DNA from: Spirosoma terrae
GTDB lineage: Bacteria; Bacteroidota; Bacteroidia; Cytophagales; Spirosomataceae
DNA: 64,000 nt
Reading direction: 5' to 3'
Assembly (NCBI RefSeq): GCF_010435915.1
Contig: NZ_JAAFZH010000001.1
Span: 496,001 to 560,000 of the forward strand
Part shown: positions 18,668 through 27,517 of the stretch, piece by piece
Layout: every line of letters begins with the position of its first letter
Position numbering within the stretch: position 1 is the stretch's first letter
Position numbers and translations under genes: made by a program
Notes under the pieces: generated by a model
The model's input: only the letters and a program-made list of their open reading frames with translations
What the model was told of the DNA's origin: nothing
Databases searched by the model: none

Positions 18668-19414
18668 GTGGTCTCCATTCGAACTACATTTACAAAAATT
18701 TGTCTATTCCTTGGGGTGCTTGCGTCTGTAACTACTGTTTCAGTTGCGCAATTGCCTGCCTCTGAATGGCCCGAACAACCAGAAATTTATTTCCCTCAGG
18801 CTCCTTTGCCGGGGCAGTGGCGCAAATCGATTGGCGCTGTTTTTACAACGACTCCGCCCGAACTGACCGAGGAAGTACGGGTTAGCGTTCCGGCTATCGA
18901 CTTTCATGTTCAGCGAGGCTTAACGGAGCATTTGTTTCTGGTTGGTCGATTGCAGACGCAGATTGTTCAGAGTAATCTGGCTGTAGGATTACGTTGGGCA
19001 ACCCCACTTACAAATCGATTGCATATGGCCGTTGGTTATGATCTGACCGGCTGGTTTGGCGCGCTAAAAATCAAAGACGTGTTTAACAGTCAGGCTTTTG
19101 GCGCACAAAGCTTTCCCAATCTGTCTGTTGGTTACCGATTGACAAGAGATCTGGAGTTAACCGTTAAAGGCGAAGCCATTATGGATCTCTATTATCGATC
19201 AAAGGTCGGTAACCTGGCTGTTGTGTATGATCGGCGGCAGGTAAATGGCGTTGCAGTTACGTTTATCCTCGAACAGCCATTTTATAAAGAACGTCACGTA
19301 TCAGTTGGCTTCCGTGCAGCATATTCCAATTTTAACTGGCAGCTCTGGTCACTCTATGATACGTTTGACCGCAATCTGTTTTATCCTCAACTAATTTTCG
19401 GATTCATTCTGTGA
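18668..19414 (+). CDS. Outer-membrane beta-barrel-like protein, function unknown
   Basis: A 248-residue exported protein with a GTG start, an N-terminal signal helix (ICLFLGVLASVTTVSVAQ) and alternating amphipathic strands (HLFLVGRLQTQIVQSNLAVGL, LHMAVGYDLTGWFG, HVSVGFRAAYSNFNWQ) ending in LIFGFIL, typical of small outer-membrane barrels. I do not recognise a named family. Its stop overlaps the start of the glycerophosphodiesterase gene by 4 bases, so the two are translationally coupled and probably work together. Confidence 0.75.
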   Translation: MVSIRTTFTKICLFLGVLASVTTVSVAQLPASEWPEQPEIYFPQAPLPGQWRKSIGAVFTTTPPELTEEVRVSVPAIDFHVQRGLTEHLFLVGRLQTQIVQSNLAVGLRWATPLTNRLHMAVGYDLTGWFGALKIKDVFNSQAFGAQSFPNLSVGYRLTRDLELTVKGEAIMDLYYRSKVGNLAVVYDRRQVNGVAVTFILEQPFYKERHVSVGFRAAYSNFNWQLWSLYDTFDRNLFYPQLIFGFIL

Positions 19415-20676
19415 AACAATACGGCATCATCGGTATCGGGTTCTTGTTGCTGCTTTTCTGGGGATGCCGGAAAGAGTACGAAGCCCCTGTGCCTTATACA
19501 TTTACGAATCAGCCAGGATCGGGAAAATTCACACCCGCTATTCGCCAGGCTATGAACGGTGTTTATGGCGTAACAGATGGGGCTGGCGTGTTTGGCGATC
19601 AGGTCGTTTTAAAGTGGACTTATACGCTGGAAGGGACTGACACGACTCATTACCTTTCCGTATTTTCGGGCGTAGATGTAGCCTATTTCAACCTGGAAAT
19701 TAACACAAAAGCCGATAGTCTGGCCTTATCGGGCTACTGGCGTAAGTTGACGAACACGCAAAAGGGACAGACTCGTCTTACAGTGCGGGAAAAACGGAAC
19801 GGGCAGCTACAGCCTTTTTCTGGTAGTCTAACAGATGGTGATACGCTAGTGATCGATGGCGCATATGGTAATGATGATGCTGAGCCAGCTCAAAAAGTAA
19901 CCTTTACGTATCGTAGGCCACTGAATTCGCGACCGTTTGCTATAATGGCACATCGTAGTGGAGGCCGAACATCCGATTTACTGCCAGCTTCCGAAAATTC
20001 GGTCGATATGATCAAGTTAGCGTCCAGGCTGGGGGCTAACGGGATTGAGATTGATGTGCGTTATACGAAAGATGGTGTGCCCATTCTGTACCACGACAAT
20101 ACGTTGAACTTGCGACTTGTTCAGAAAAACGGCCTGCTCGGTCCCATCGAAAATTATACGTATCAGCAGCTAAATAATCTGGTGCGGCTCATCAATGGCG
20201 AAAAAATACCGACACTGGAAGAAGCCTTGGACGCCGTTCTTAACAATACGTCGTTGGAGTTTGTCTGGCTCGATACCAAGTACATTGGGCCGATGGATAA
20301 AGTACAGGCTATTCAGCAAAAATACCGGCAGCGAGCTATTTTGGCCCGCCGGAATCTACGTATCGTAATTGGCTTACCGTCAACAGATGCTGTTGCTTCC
20401 TATCAGGCTCTAAGTGATAAAGAAAACACGCCGATTCTGTGCGAATTGGACACGGCAACTACCCGAAGCTTGAACGCCAGAATCTGGGCTCCCCGCTGGA
20501 CCTTAGGTCCGCAAACGGCTGAAGTTGCGGCCATGCAGGCAGAGGGCCGGACCGTATTCGTCTGGACGCTCGATGAGCCAGAGTTTATCCGGGAGTTTAT
20601 TGCGCAAAACACCTTCGACGGTATTCTGTCTAATTATTCGTCCGTTGTGGCTTATTATCACTACTCAAGCCAATAA
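19411..20676 (+). CDS. Glycerophosphodiester phosphodiesterase-domain lipoprotein
   Basis: A 421-residue lipoprotein (GTG start overlapping the previous stop; lipobox FWGC, Cys19). The C-terminal half is a GDPD TIM-barrel that hydrolyses glycerophosphodiesters to an alcohol plus glycerol-3-phosphate. Catalytic and metal residues are all visible: His181-Arg182 (MAHRSGG), Glu195 (SENS), Glu213/Asp215 (IEIDVRYTKDG) and His228-Asp229 (YHDN). Residues about 20-172 form an extra N-terminal domain of beta-rich character that I cannot assign. It belongs to a four-gene plus-strand group ending in a metallophosphoesterase. Confidence 0.92.
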   Translation: MKQYGIIGIGFLLLLFWGCRKEYEAPVPYTFTNQPGSGKFTPAIRQAMNGVYGVTDGAGVFGDQVVLKWTYTLEGTDTTHYLSVFSGVDVAYFNLEINTKADSLALSGYWRKLTNTQKGQTRLTVREKRNGQLQPFSGSLTDGDTLVIDGAYGNDDAEPAQKVTFTYRRPLNSRPFAIMAHRSGGRTSDLLPASENSVDMIKLASRLGANGIEIDVRYTKDGVPILYHDNTLNLRLVQKNGLLGPIENYTYQQLNNLVRLINGEKIPTLEEALDAVLNNTSLEFVWLDTKYIGPMDKVQAIQQKYRQRAILARRNLRIVIGLPSTDAVASYQALSDKENTPILCELDTATTRSLNARIWAPRWTLGPQTAEVAAMQAEGRTVFVWTLDEPEFIREFIAQNTFDGILSNYSSVVAYYHYSSQ

Positions 20677-20678
20677 TT

Positions 20679-21401
20679 ATGAAAAATATTTCCCACTGTA
20701 TTGGCCTGATTGTTCTGCTGCTCCTGATCAATAACGTAGCAAGTGCACAGAGACGCCAACGTAGCACCGATTCGACCCGAATCCGACGTAGCTGGCGATT
20801 GGCGAATGACACAACCCGTTTTCGACGGCGATTGCCAGACTCTATTCGTACCCGACGATGGGATTATGCCCTGGTGGTTACGGCTGGAGGAGGACTTTCT
20901 TATTATGCTACTCATCTGGGCATTCCATCCAATCTGGAGCGACCCCGTATTAGCCGATTTGGTTCGCCTGCATCGCTACGGGTGATGTGGTATCCTGATC
21001 ATCGGTTGCGGGTAGGCCTTGAAAGCGGTTGGACCACGATGTATAATTATCGGGGAACCGTAGCGGGCGAACGCACGCATGTCTATGTGTCAGCAGTACC
21101 TATTCTATTGGTATTTTCAATGCCTTTGGCCTGGATTAGAGGGATCGAACGAAATCTGGTTCGGCGTATGGCCGTTACGGTCGGAACGGGTGCTTACGTT
21201 AATCATTCTCAACTGGATTATGGTGGGCGCGTTCTTTCGAGTACGGTTAGTCCGGGCTGGATGGCAGGCGTTTCATACACATATCCGATTGGCCGTCGTT
21301 TTAGAGTAGCTGGGGAACTGAAATGGTTTGATGCTGTGGCAGTTAAAAACGCAGCCTTCACCGCCGAAGCACAATTGGTATGGCGAGCGTTTTCCTGGTA
21401 G
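20679..21401 (+). CDS. Exported beta-barrel-like protein, function unknown
   Basis: A 240-residue protein with a signal peptide (MKNISHCIGLIVLLLLINNVASAQ). An unusually Arg-rich segment follows at about 25-60 (RRQRSTDSTRIRRSW and DTTRFRRRLPDSIRTRRWD), then strands typical of a small outer-membrane barrel (RLRVGLESGWTTMYNYRG, RFRVAGELKWFDA, AEAQLVWRAFSW). The start is 2 bases after the glycerophosphodiesterase stop. No family recognised; the basic patch could contact phosphate-rich surface polymers (inference). Confidence 0.72.
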   Translation: MKNISHCIGLIVLLLLINNVASAQRRQRSTDSTRIRRSWRLANDTTRFRRRLPDSIRTRRWDYALVVTAGGGLSYYATHLGIPSNLERPRISRFGSPASLRVMWYPDHRLRVGLESGWTTMYNYRGTVAGERTHVYVSAVPILLVFSMPLAWIRGIERNLVRRMAVTVGTGAYVNHSQLDYGGRVLSSTVSPGWMAGVSYTYPIGRRFRVAGELKWFDAVAVKNAAFTAEAQLVWRAFSW

Positions 21402-21448
21402 ATAATTGTTCATTACGATTTGCCGTTATTAGCTATAAATAGAGCGTT

Positions 21449-22342
21449 ATGGATCAGGAAAGTCATAAAAAGGAAATTCTATTTTTGAGCGATACGCAAG
21501 CTCCTATGTGGGTTGAGCGCTTGGTATTACGTACGCATCAGAACACAAAAGCCACCACAACAATCTTTGCCGAAATTATTCGTCTGAAGCCCGACGTACT
21601 GTATTGGCTGGGCGACATTGTATCATTAGGCTATCGAAACAATAAGTGGCGAATCATTGACGAATTTCTGGCTAAATGTACAGCCGTTGGAACGGCCGTA
21701 TATGCCATTATGGGTAACCACGACGTAATGGGACGGCCTAAAAAAGGTGCCCGAAATTTCCAGAAGCGTTTCCCCGAACACATTCCAACGGGTTACGTGA
21801 AAATAACGGATTCGATTGCCGTCGTGATGCTGAACTCTAACTTCAGTACACTATCCATTGCGGAGCTGGTAAAGCAGCAAACCTGGTACGAAAAGACCCT
21901 GAAAGATCTGGATGAAGACCCGGCGGTTAATGTTGCTATTGTTACGTGTCATCACGCACCTTATTCAAACAGTAAGCTGGTTGGATCATCGAAACTGGTG
22001 CAACAACGATTTGTGCCAGCCTACACGAAAGCCCGTAAAACGAAGCTGTTTATTACGGGACATTCGCACGCCTTTGAACGCTATCAGTTTGATGGAAAAG
22101 AGTTTCTGGTAATCGGGGGCGGAGGAGGGCTACGTCAGCCGCTGAACATGTCGCCCACGCGACTCCCTGACCTAGCCACTACGTATAAACCATTGTTCCA
22201 TTATCTGGCGGTTCGGCGCGAAGGCGATGGACTGCGTTTAACGTCCTATTGTCTGCGAAGTGATTTTTCTGGCTTCGATCAGGGTTATCAGTTCGAGATT
22301 CCCTCCGAAGTTGAGGTGGAAGAAACGCCACTGGCCGATTAA
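21449..22342 (+). CDS. Metallophosphoesterase family protein
   Basis: A 297-residue calcineurin-like phosphoesterase. Metal-binding motifs are in order: LSDTQAP (a D-x-Q variant of the usual DxH), WLGDIVSLGYR (GD), MGNHDVMG (GNHD), CHHAPY (the HH motif) and TGHSHAFER (GHxH). There is no signal peptide, so it is probably cytoplasmic. The first motif having Gln instead of His is notable but seen in some subfamilies. It follows the GDPD/barrel genes by 47 bases. It could act on phosphoester products brought in by that group, but substrate is not predictable. Confidence 0.9.
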   Translation: MDQESHKKEILFLSDTQAPMWVERLVLRTHQNTKATTTIFAEIIRLKPDVLYWLGDIVSLGYRNNKWRIIDEFLAKCTAVGTAVYAIMGNHDVMGRPKKGARNFQKRFPEHIPTGYVKITDSIAVVMLNSNFSTLSIAELVKQQTWYEKTLKDLDEDPAVNVAIVTCHHAPYSNSKLVGSSKLVQQRFVPAYTKARKTKLFITGHSHAFERYQFDGKEFLVIGGGGGLRQPLNMSPTRLPDLATTYKPLFHYLAVRREGDGLRLTSYCLRSDFSGFDQGYQFEIPSEVEVEETPLAD

Positions 22343-22360
22343 ATTCGATACGTAGCGTAG

Positions 22361-22428
22361 CTTCCTCAACAAAACGAAGTCCTCCAAAGATGATAAGCAT
22401 TTGGGAGGACTTCGTTTTGTTGAGGAAG
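22361..22428. terminator. 25-bp perfect hairpin between convergent genes
   Basis: Arms at 22361-22385 and 22404-22428 are perfectly complementary over 25 bp, with an 18-base loop. They begin CTTCCTCAAC and end GTTGAGGAAG. The element sits between the metallophosphoesterase and the convergent lipoprotein gene, so it probably ends both transcripts. Confidence 0.8.
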
Positions 22429-22441
22429 TATTTTCTGTTAC

Positions 22442-23242
22442 TTATTCTTCTGCTACGTTCCCGGCACCCAGTTCCGAAAAAAGCGTTTGCCAGTATTGCG
22501 TAACCGCCGGGTTATTTTCTTTAACTGAAGCGTTGGGTTCGAAAGGTAGAACCATCGTGATTTCTGGACTGCCAATCTCATATTTTTTTAACTGTGCAGC
22601 ATCGGTTTTGGCCCATTCGTCGGCCTGAGCGTTATCTTTTGGCGGTTTCACCTGAAAATCGCGCCGGGTAGCCCCTTTTACGCTCTCAATCATATCGCTC
22701 AGGTAATACACTTTCACGGTTGCACCTGTTTCATTGGCTTTGGCAATGACCGGAAGGCTGGCCCATATATCGGTTTCCTGATTCGATGAGCCCGCATTTT
22801 GAGTGACCAGCTGCTGTAAGACACGCTGACGTATCTGCGTTTTTTCGCGAGAGAGCGACATGGCGAATTCGGTTTCTGCAGTTTCTCGGTCAGTTGGACT
22901 GGCTGCCGATACGTCTTCCATTTCAGAACGTACCGTTACGTTTAGCGATCGGGCTTTCGATGTATTTTCGTGAATGAAGTAGACCTCAAGCCTGTCGCCT
23001 TTCTGGCGGATATTCTGCTCGATAATATCATTTATAGCCTGCTGATACTTCTGAGCAACAAAGGCTTTGTTGATATTGACGCTACGTGTTTTATCGAGAA
23101 AAATCAGGGTATAAATCGGCCCTTCCGTATCAACTTTAGGTTTATCGCTATCGCTGGAGCAGGCTAGTAGGGCTATCGTAAAAAAGCAGAATAAAGCCCA
23201 GTTCAGTGTGAACGTTCGTTTCATAGTATGGTGGTGCTCCAT
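22442..23242 (-). CDS. Lipoprotein with a von Willebrand A-like N-terminus
   Basis: A roughly 260-residue lipoprotein (lipobox LLAC; mature start CSSDSDKPK). After it comes YTLIFLDKTRSV, a strand ending in D-x-T-x-S that resembles the metal-ion-dependent adhesion site of vWA domains. Further on, VKVYYLSDMIES resembles a later vWA strand. The rest is helical and unassigned. ATG at 23242 lies one base after the previous stop; ATG at 23224 (MKRTFTLNW) gives a cleaner signal peptide and may be the true start. It is coupled to the membrane-anchored protein upstream, suggesting a joint role. Confidence 0.7.
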   Translation of the reverse strand: MEHHHTMKRTFTLNWALFCFFTIALLACSSDSDKPKVDTEGPIYTLIFLDKTRSVNINKAFVAQKYQQAINDIIEQNIRQKGDRLEVYFIHENTSKARSLNVTVRSEMEDVSAASPTDRETAETEFAMSLSREKTQIRQRVLQQLVTQNAGSSNQETDIWASLPVIAKANETGATVKVYYLSDMIESVKGATRRDFQVKPPKDNAQADEWAKTDAAQLKKYEIGSPEITMVLPFEPNASVKENNPAVTQYWQTLFSELGAGNVAEE

Positions 23243-23243
23243 C

Positions 23244-24218
23244 TTACTGGTTCAAGAGTAATGTTTTCCGTAGCGTGCTATCGGCGGGAGCGTTGTGATT
23301 CCAATAATCGGTTGTTATGCTTTTCTGTAAAACGGCTCTGGTGGTCAGAAGGTTATCCCGAGTTTTATAGGTTTCTTCCCACCCCACAATTTTATGCGGG
23401 AATTGACCTTCAAAAATGATGATCAGCGTTCGGTCGTCGGTAGGGTATTCAATGGTGTATGATTTGAGAAACTTACCCGGATAAAGCACTCCTTCATAGT
23501 TGTCGATTTTGAGTTTGGCCGGTAGCGGATCAAGGCGGGCATGGCGCAGTCGAGCCGTCATTGTTCCCGGAATCAACTGAGTTTCGCCCCTGGGCAGCGC
23601 TTCGGGGTTTAAACGAATTCGGTTCCAGAGTTCGTCTTCCAGGGTTGCTTTGCTGACGGTATAGTCTTCATCGACTTCATGCTCAAAATAGGAATTGCCT
23701 TGTACGCGGTAGCTGCTATTCCTGTAGTTAAGCTGGAGATAGGTATGGCCAAGCCAATCCTGACTGGTTGTGCTGACTTTCAGTGTATTGGCGAAAGGGC
23801 CTGACCGACTATCGCCGGTGTTAATTGGGGTAAAGACGGAGGTTAGAAGCGAATGGTCGTGAAGACCCGTTGTGAATTTTTTGATGATGTTCGTTTTCAG
23901 GACCGGTATTGCTTTGTCCTTGTCCGTTACGCTTAAGGCCGTATCGAGTTCTACCTGTTTATCGGTCCGAAAGTTTACGGTTGCAAAAACCATAACGACA
24001 TCGCCCGGATTTAAAACGCCATAGTCAGCCTGCTCAAGTCGATACGTATTGACTTCAGCCTTATTCGCGAACCAGTAATCCGCAAAATTGGTGGCTATTC
24101 CATTCGTTGGTGGTGGCGTGCTAGTCGTTTGCTGCTGAAAAATGGTTGCTCGCATCGCAAACGCGAATACAACAGCCAGAGCAAGGACGATCAGCAGAAA
24201 ATTTTTTTGAATGAACAT
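23244..24218 (-). CDS. Membrane-anchored conserved protein (often mislabelled Maf)
   Basis: A 324-residue protein with one N-terminal hydrophobic helix (NFLLIVLALAVVFAFAM). A beta-rich extracytoplasmic part follows: FADYWFANKAEVNTYRLEQADYG, NIIKKFTTGLHDHSLLTSVFTPI, YLQLNYRNSSYRVQGNSYFE. From memory, this pattern matches a Bacteroidota family that databases sometimes call septum formation inhibitor Maf, although it has no Maf nucleotide-pyrophosphatase motifs; treat the function as unknown. One base separates it from the vWA-like lipoprotein gene downstream, so they are co-transcribed. Confidence 0.7.
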   Translation of the reverse strand: MFIQKNFLLIVLALAVVFAFAMRATIFQQQTTSTPPPTNGIATNFADYWFANKAEVNTYRLEQADYGVLNPGDVVMVFATVNFRTDKQVELDTALSVTDKDKAIPVLKTNIIKKFTTGLHDHSLLTSVFTPINTGDSRSGPFANTLKVSTTSQDWLGHTYLQLNYRNSSYRVQGNSYFEHEVDEDYTVSKATLEDELWNRIRLNPEALPRGETQLIPGTMTARLRHARLDPLPAKLKIDNYEGVLYPGKFLKSYTIEYPTDDRTLIIIFEGQFPHKIVGWEETYKTRDNLLTTRAVLQKSITTDYWNHNAPADSTLRKTLLLNQ

Positions 24219-24298
24219 AGAATGCTTTCAGGTTCAACTCGGCAAAAATCAGGCAGTTTCGCTTATCTTACAACTCTTTACCAAACAATTGCCCAATC

Positions 24299-25927
24299 AT
24301 GATACAACCTTACTCACGACTCCTGCTAATTGTTTACATTACCCTTTCTATTTTTCATTCGCTGAGGGCTCAGGTTCCCAAAGCGCCAGCGCGACACGAA
24401 GGTGATGGTCCCTTCGGAAAGCTAATTATCAGAGGTGTTACACTCGTCAACAGTACTGGGGCTCCTCCGGTGGGCCCGATGGATATTGTCGTTGAAAAAA
24501 ATCGAATTGTTCAGATTCAGTCAGTTGGCCATCCAGGCGTTCCCATTGAAGAACGAAGACGCCCGAAAGCGGCTCCCGGGGACAAGGAGCTGAACTGCGA
24601 AGGAATGTATTTGATGCCGGGCTTTGTGGATATGCACGGTCATATTGGTGGGCAGGCGCAGGGCGCCAATGCGGAGTACGTTTTCAAACTCTGGCTGGCT
24701 CATGGCATCACAACCATTCGTGACCCATCGTGTGGTAATGGGCTTGATTGGGTACTTGAACATCGCGCCAAAAGTGAACGTAACGAAATTACGGCGCCAC
24801 GTATCAAAGCCTACACTGTTTTTGGGCAGGGAGCTAAGGAGGCAATCAGTACGCCCGAACAGGCACGGGCCTGGGTACAACTGAACGCCAAGCGCGGAGC
24901 CGATGGTATTAAGTTCTTTGGGGCAGAGCCTGCTATATTTCGGGCCGCTCTGGAGGAAAATAAGAAACTTGGCCTTCGGTCGGCCTGCCACCATGCGCAG
25001 CTGGAAGTGGCCCGTATGAATGCGCTGGCTACGGCAAAAGCTGGTCTGACGTCATTGGAGCACTGGTATGGTTTACCGGAAGCGTTGTTCGAAGACAAAA
25101 CCATTCAGAATTATCCGGCAACTTATAACTACGGTAACGAGCAGAACCGATTTGAAGAAGCGGGTAATCTTTGGCAACAAGCCGCCAAGCCCGGTACCGA
25201 ACGGTGGAATAAAGTAATGGATGAGCTGATTGCCCTGGATTTCACGCTTGACCCTACATTCAATATCTACGAAGCCAACCGCGAACTGATGCTTGCCCGG
25301 CGGGCTGAATGGCATGATGACTATACAATGCCGAGTTTATGGCGTTTTTACGGTCCCAGCCGGATTTCGCATGGATCGTACTGGCACAATTGGGGAACCG
25401 AGCAGGAAGTAGCCTGGAAGAAGAATTACCAGCTGTGGATGCAATTTATCAACGAATATAAAAATCGGGGTGGGCGCGTAACAGCAGGCTCTGATTCTGG
25501 ATTCATTTATCAACTCTACGGATTTGCTTATATCCGTGAGCTGGAGTTATTACGTGAAGCTGGCTTTCATCCGCTGGAGGTGATCCGTGCCGCTACATTG
25601 AAAGGAGCCGAAGCACTCGGGATGACTGATCAGATTGGCTCGGTTGAAGTGGGTAAGCTGGCCGATTTTGTAATTGTTGATCAGAACCCACTCGCCAATC
25701 TGAAAGTCTTGTACGGTACCGGCGCCATCCATCTGAACGAAAAGAACGAAGTGGAGCGTGTTGGTGGCGTAACATATACGGTGAAAGATGGTGTTGTTTA
25801 TGACGCTAAAAAACTATTGGCCGATGTTCGCCAGATGGTTGCCGACGCTAAAGAGAAAGAAAATTTCGAAATAACTCAGCCAGGCGTAGCACCGAAACCT
25901 AGTAAAGTATCGGGCGGGAAGAATTAA
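24299..25927 (+). CDS. Exported amidohydrolase family protein
   Basis: A 542-residue metal-dependent hydrolase of the amidohydrolase superfamily with a signal peptide (LLLIVYITLSIFHSLRAQ). Metal ligands fit the binuclear type: the HxH motif in VDMHGHIGG (residues 111-115), a lysine region GADGIKFFG, histidines in SACHHAQ and SLEHWYG, and the aspartate in TAGSDSGF. The C-terminal strand GKLADFVIVDQNPL is the usual return of the beta-sandwich domain. It probably acts in the periplasm on a peptide-like or cyclic amide substrate that cannot be named. It ends at a strong terminator. Confidence 0.92.
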   Translation: MIQPYSRLLLIVYITLSIFHSLRAQVPKAPARHEGDGPFGKLIIRGVTLVNSTGAPPVGPMDIVVEKNRIVQIQSVGHPGVPIEERRRPKAAPGDKELNCEGMYLMPGFVDMHGHIGGQAQGANAEYVFKLWLAHGITTIRDPSCGNGLDWVLEHRAKSERNEITAPRIKAYTVFGQGAKEAISTPEQARAWVQLNAKRGADGIKFFGAEPAIFRAALEENKKLGLRSACHHAQLEVARMNALATAKAGLTSLEHWYGLPEALFEDKTIQNYPATYNYGNEQNRFEEAGNLWQQAAKPGTERWNKVMDELIALDFTLDPTFNIYEANRELMLARRAEWHDDYTMPSLWRFYGPSRISHGSYWHNWGTEQEVAWKKNYQLWMQFINEYKNRGGRVTAGSDSGFIYQLYGFAYIRELELLREAGFHPLEVIRAATLKGAEALGMTDQIGSVEVGKLADFVIVDQNPLANLKVLYGTGAIHLNEKNEVERVGGVTYTVKDGVVYDAKKLLADVRQMVADAKEKENFEITQPGVAPKPSKVSGGKN

Positions 25928-25946
25928 GTTTATATATCTATTGCCT

Positions 25947-25986
25947 ATCGCCTGAACTCATCAGAAGATGAGTTCAGGCGATTTTT
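25947..25986 (+). terminator. Terminator after the amidohydrolase gene
   Basis: Sixteen-bp perfect arms (25947-25962 and 25967-25982; core CGCCTGAACTCATC) with a 4-base loop, then a T-run: very strong intrinsic terminator. Confidence 0.92.
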
Positions 25987-26053
25987 AGTATAGTTGGGTA
26001 AGTAAGAGCTATTGATATTTGTGTTTTTAGGGAGAATAAAAAAGATAGGATCT

Positions 26054-26368
26054 ATGGAAGAAATCGCATTCGCCATGAAATTGAAGCCAGGAAATGAAGC
26101 CGAGTATAAACGCCGTCACGACGAAATATGGCCCGAACTTTCGGCTGCCCTGACGGAAGCGGGTATTCGCGATTACTCTATTTTTCTGGACCGGTCGAGT
26201 GGTACGTTATTCGGCGTTCAAAAACGGCTGGAAGGCCATACTGCCGACCTGCTGCCTAGTTTGCCCGTAATGAAGCGCTGGTGGGCCTATATGGCTGACC
26301 TGATGGACACCAATCCCGATAACTCCCCCGTGGCTGTTCGGTTGGAATCGGTCTTTCATATGGATTGA
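26054..26368 (+). CDS. rhaM: L-rhamnose mutarotase
   Basis: RhaM interconverts alpha- and beta-L-rhamnose, feeding rhamnose breakdown. The 104-residue length from ATG 26054 equals that of the characterised enzyme, and the upstream TTG at 26012 is rejected. Typical motifs: [41 protein letters not shown], and the end [17 protein letters not shown]. The histidine and the WW-Y-M-D-N pocket residues are present. No rhaA, rhaB, rhaD or transporter is adjacent, so the rest of the pathway must be elsewhere. Its last 13 bases overlap the convergent flippase-like gene. Confidence 0.93.
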   Translation: MEEIAFAMKLKPGNEAEYKRRHDEIWPELSAALTEAGIRDYSIFLDRSSGTLFGVQKRLEGHTADLLPSLPVMKRWWAYMADLMDTNPDNSPVAVRLESVFHMD

Positions 26369-27393
26369 TTGGAGAGTAAAGAGTCATTAGCAGGGTTTTT
26401 CTTTTGTTTGATCAGTATCGGTACAATCAAGAAACTAAGACTGCTGAATAGAAGCGAAAAAGCGGTCTGGGCGGCATGTAGGAAGGTGGCCATTACTACG
26501 CTGGCAGTTTCATCCATACCATAAAGCATAAGAACCCTGCTAACCAGAAAGTGGTATGTACCGATGCCGCCTTGCGTTGGCACCGCAATACCTCCCAATG
26601 AACTCACGGTCAGAATGGTTAAAGCGGCCGAAGGTGGCAGCGACACGGTTTGGGATGATGCGAAAAATAACAGATATGTTGTTAAAAAGGCAACTACATA
26701 ACTGGTTACGGTTAAAACGACAAACAGAACAGGCTTCTTTACTTTTTTAATGGACATAAAGCCCTTCGCTACGTTGTGAAGAACACCATTGATTCGCTGG
26801 ACCAGTGGATGCTGGCGGTAGGCTTGGTTCTGTACTAGCGAGTAGATGAAGGCAATCCCTGCCAATACTATTCCGGCAGAACCAGCTAAAAGTAGGGTAT
26901 AGCTGCCGCTCGTGTAGGCGTCAGGCAACAAGGGACTGAGTAGGTTGGTCAGGAATTGCCCTACTCGTTTAAATTCCAGAAAAAACGTTAGTGCAATCAG
27001 AATAAACAGCATTAAAATATCGATCACCCGTTCGGCAACAACCGATCCTAATCCTTGAGCTATAGGAACATTGTCAGTACGTTGCAGGGTGCCGCACCGG
27101 GTGAGTTCACCGGCACCGGGAATGATCATACTGGCCATTGCGCCCGCCAGTAATGCTATGACAGTCCTGAACAAAGAAGGGGTATAGTCCATCGCCTGAA
27201 GAGTGAGCTGCCAGCGGGAAGCCCGAACGAGATGATAGATGGCAATAGTTACGCCTGCCATGAACAACCACTGGTAATTGGCTTGCTGGAACTGGGCTGA
27301 AAGCTCGGCAATTGGAACATCTTTCAGGACGTACCACAGCAGGCCAACCGCTACTACAATCGGCACTACTTGCCGTATAAATGGGCTATTCAT
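26356..27393 (-). CDS. Flippase-like integral membrane protein (LPG synthetase TM family)
   Basis: A 345-residue polytopic membrane protein of the UPF0104/lysylphosphatidylglycerol synthase TM-region family, with about eight to nine helices. Family features include [10 protein letters not shown] near residue 60, [16 protein letters not shown], the motif [12 protein letters not shown], and the C-terminal [21 protein letters not shown]. Members are thought to move or modify lipid-linked molecules. It is divergent from the large membrane protein at 27518, at the edge of the glycan region. Its stop codon overlaps rhaM by 13 bases. Confidence 0.88.
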   Translation of the reverse strand: MNSPFIRQVVPIVVAVGLLWYVLKDVPIAELSAQFQQANYQWLFMAGVTIAIYHLVRASRWQLTLQAMDYTPSLFRTVIALLAGAMASMIIPGAGELTRCGTLQRTDNVPIAQGLGSVVAERVIDILMLFILIALTFFLEFKRVGQFLTNLLSPLLPDAYTSGSYTLLLAGSAGIVLAGIAFIYSLVQNQAYRQHPLVQRINGVLHNVAKGFMSIKKVKKPVLFVVLTVTSYVVAFLTTYLLFFASSQTVSLPPSAALTILTVSSLGGIAVPTQGGIGTYHFLVSRVLMLYGMDETASVVMATFLHAAQTAFSLLFSSLSFLIVPILIKQKKNPANDSLLSNQSI

Positions 27394-27432
27394 GTTGGCA
27401 AATTAGTGAATTTCATAAACACATTACTGAAT

Positions 27433-27464
27433 TTTGGCAGACTGGCACGGTATTGGTAAGTTTG
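27433..27464 (+). promoter_or_regulatory. Promoter of the glycan-region membrane gene
   Basis: TTTG (27433-27436), a 20-base spacer and TAAGTTTG (27457-27464) match the Bacteroidota consensus at both boxes. Start near 27471, about 47 bases before the ATG at 27518. Confidence 0.7.
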
Positions 27465-27517
27465 ATTAGGTAATAGAAAGAGTACCCATAGCCCAATCAG
27501 ATAGATAGTATTCTCTC

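Noticed and set aside
23244..24218. Maf nucleotide pyrophosphatase
   Set aside because: The membrane-anchored protein lacks Maf active-site motifs; the name is a database artefact.
24521..24994. 157-residue open frame antisense to the amidohydrolase gene
   Set aside because: It overlaps a complete enzyme with all motifs and has no recognisable features or start signals.
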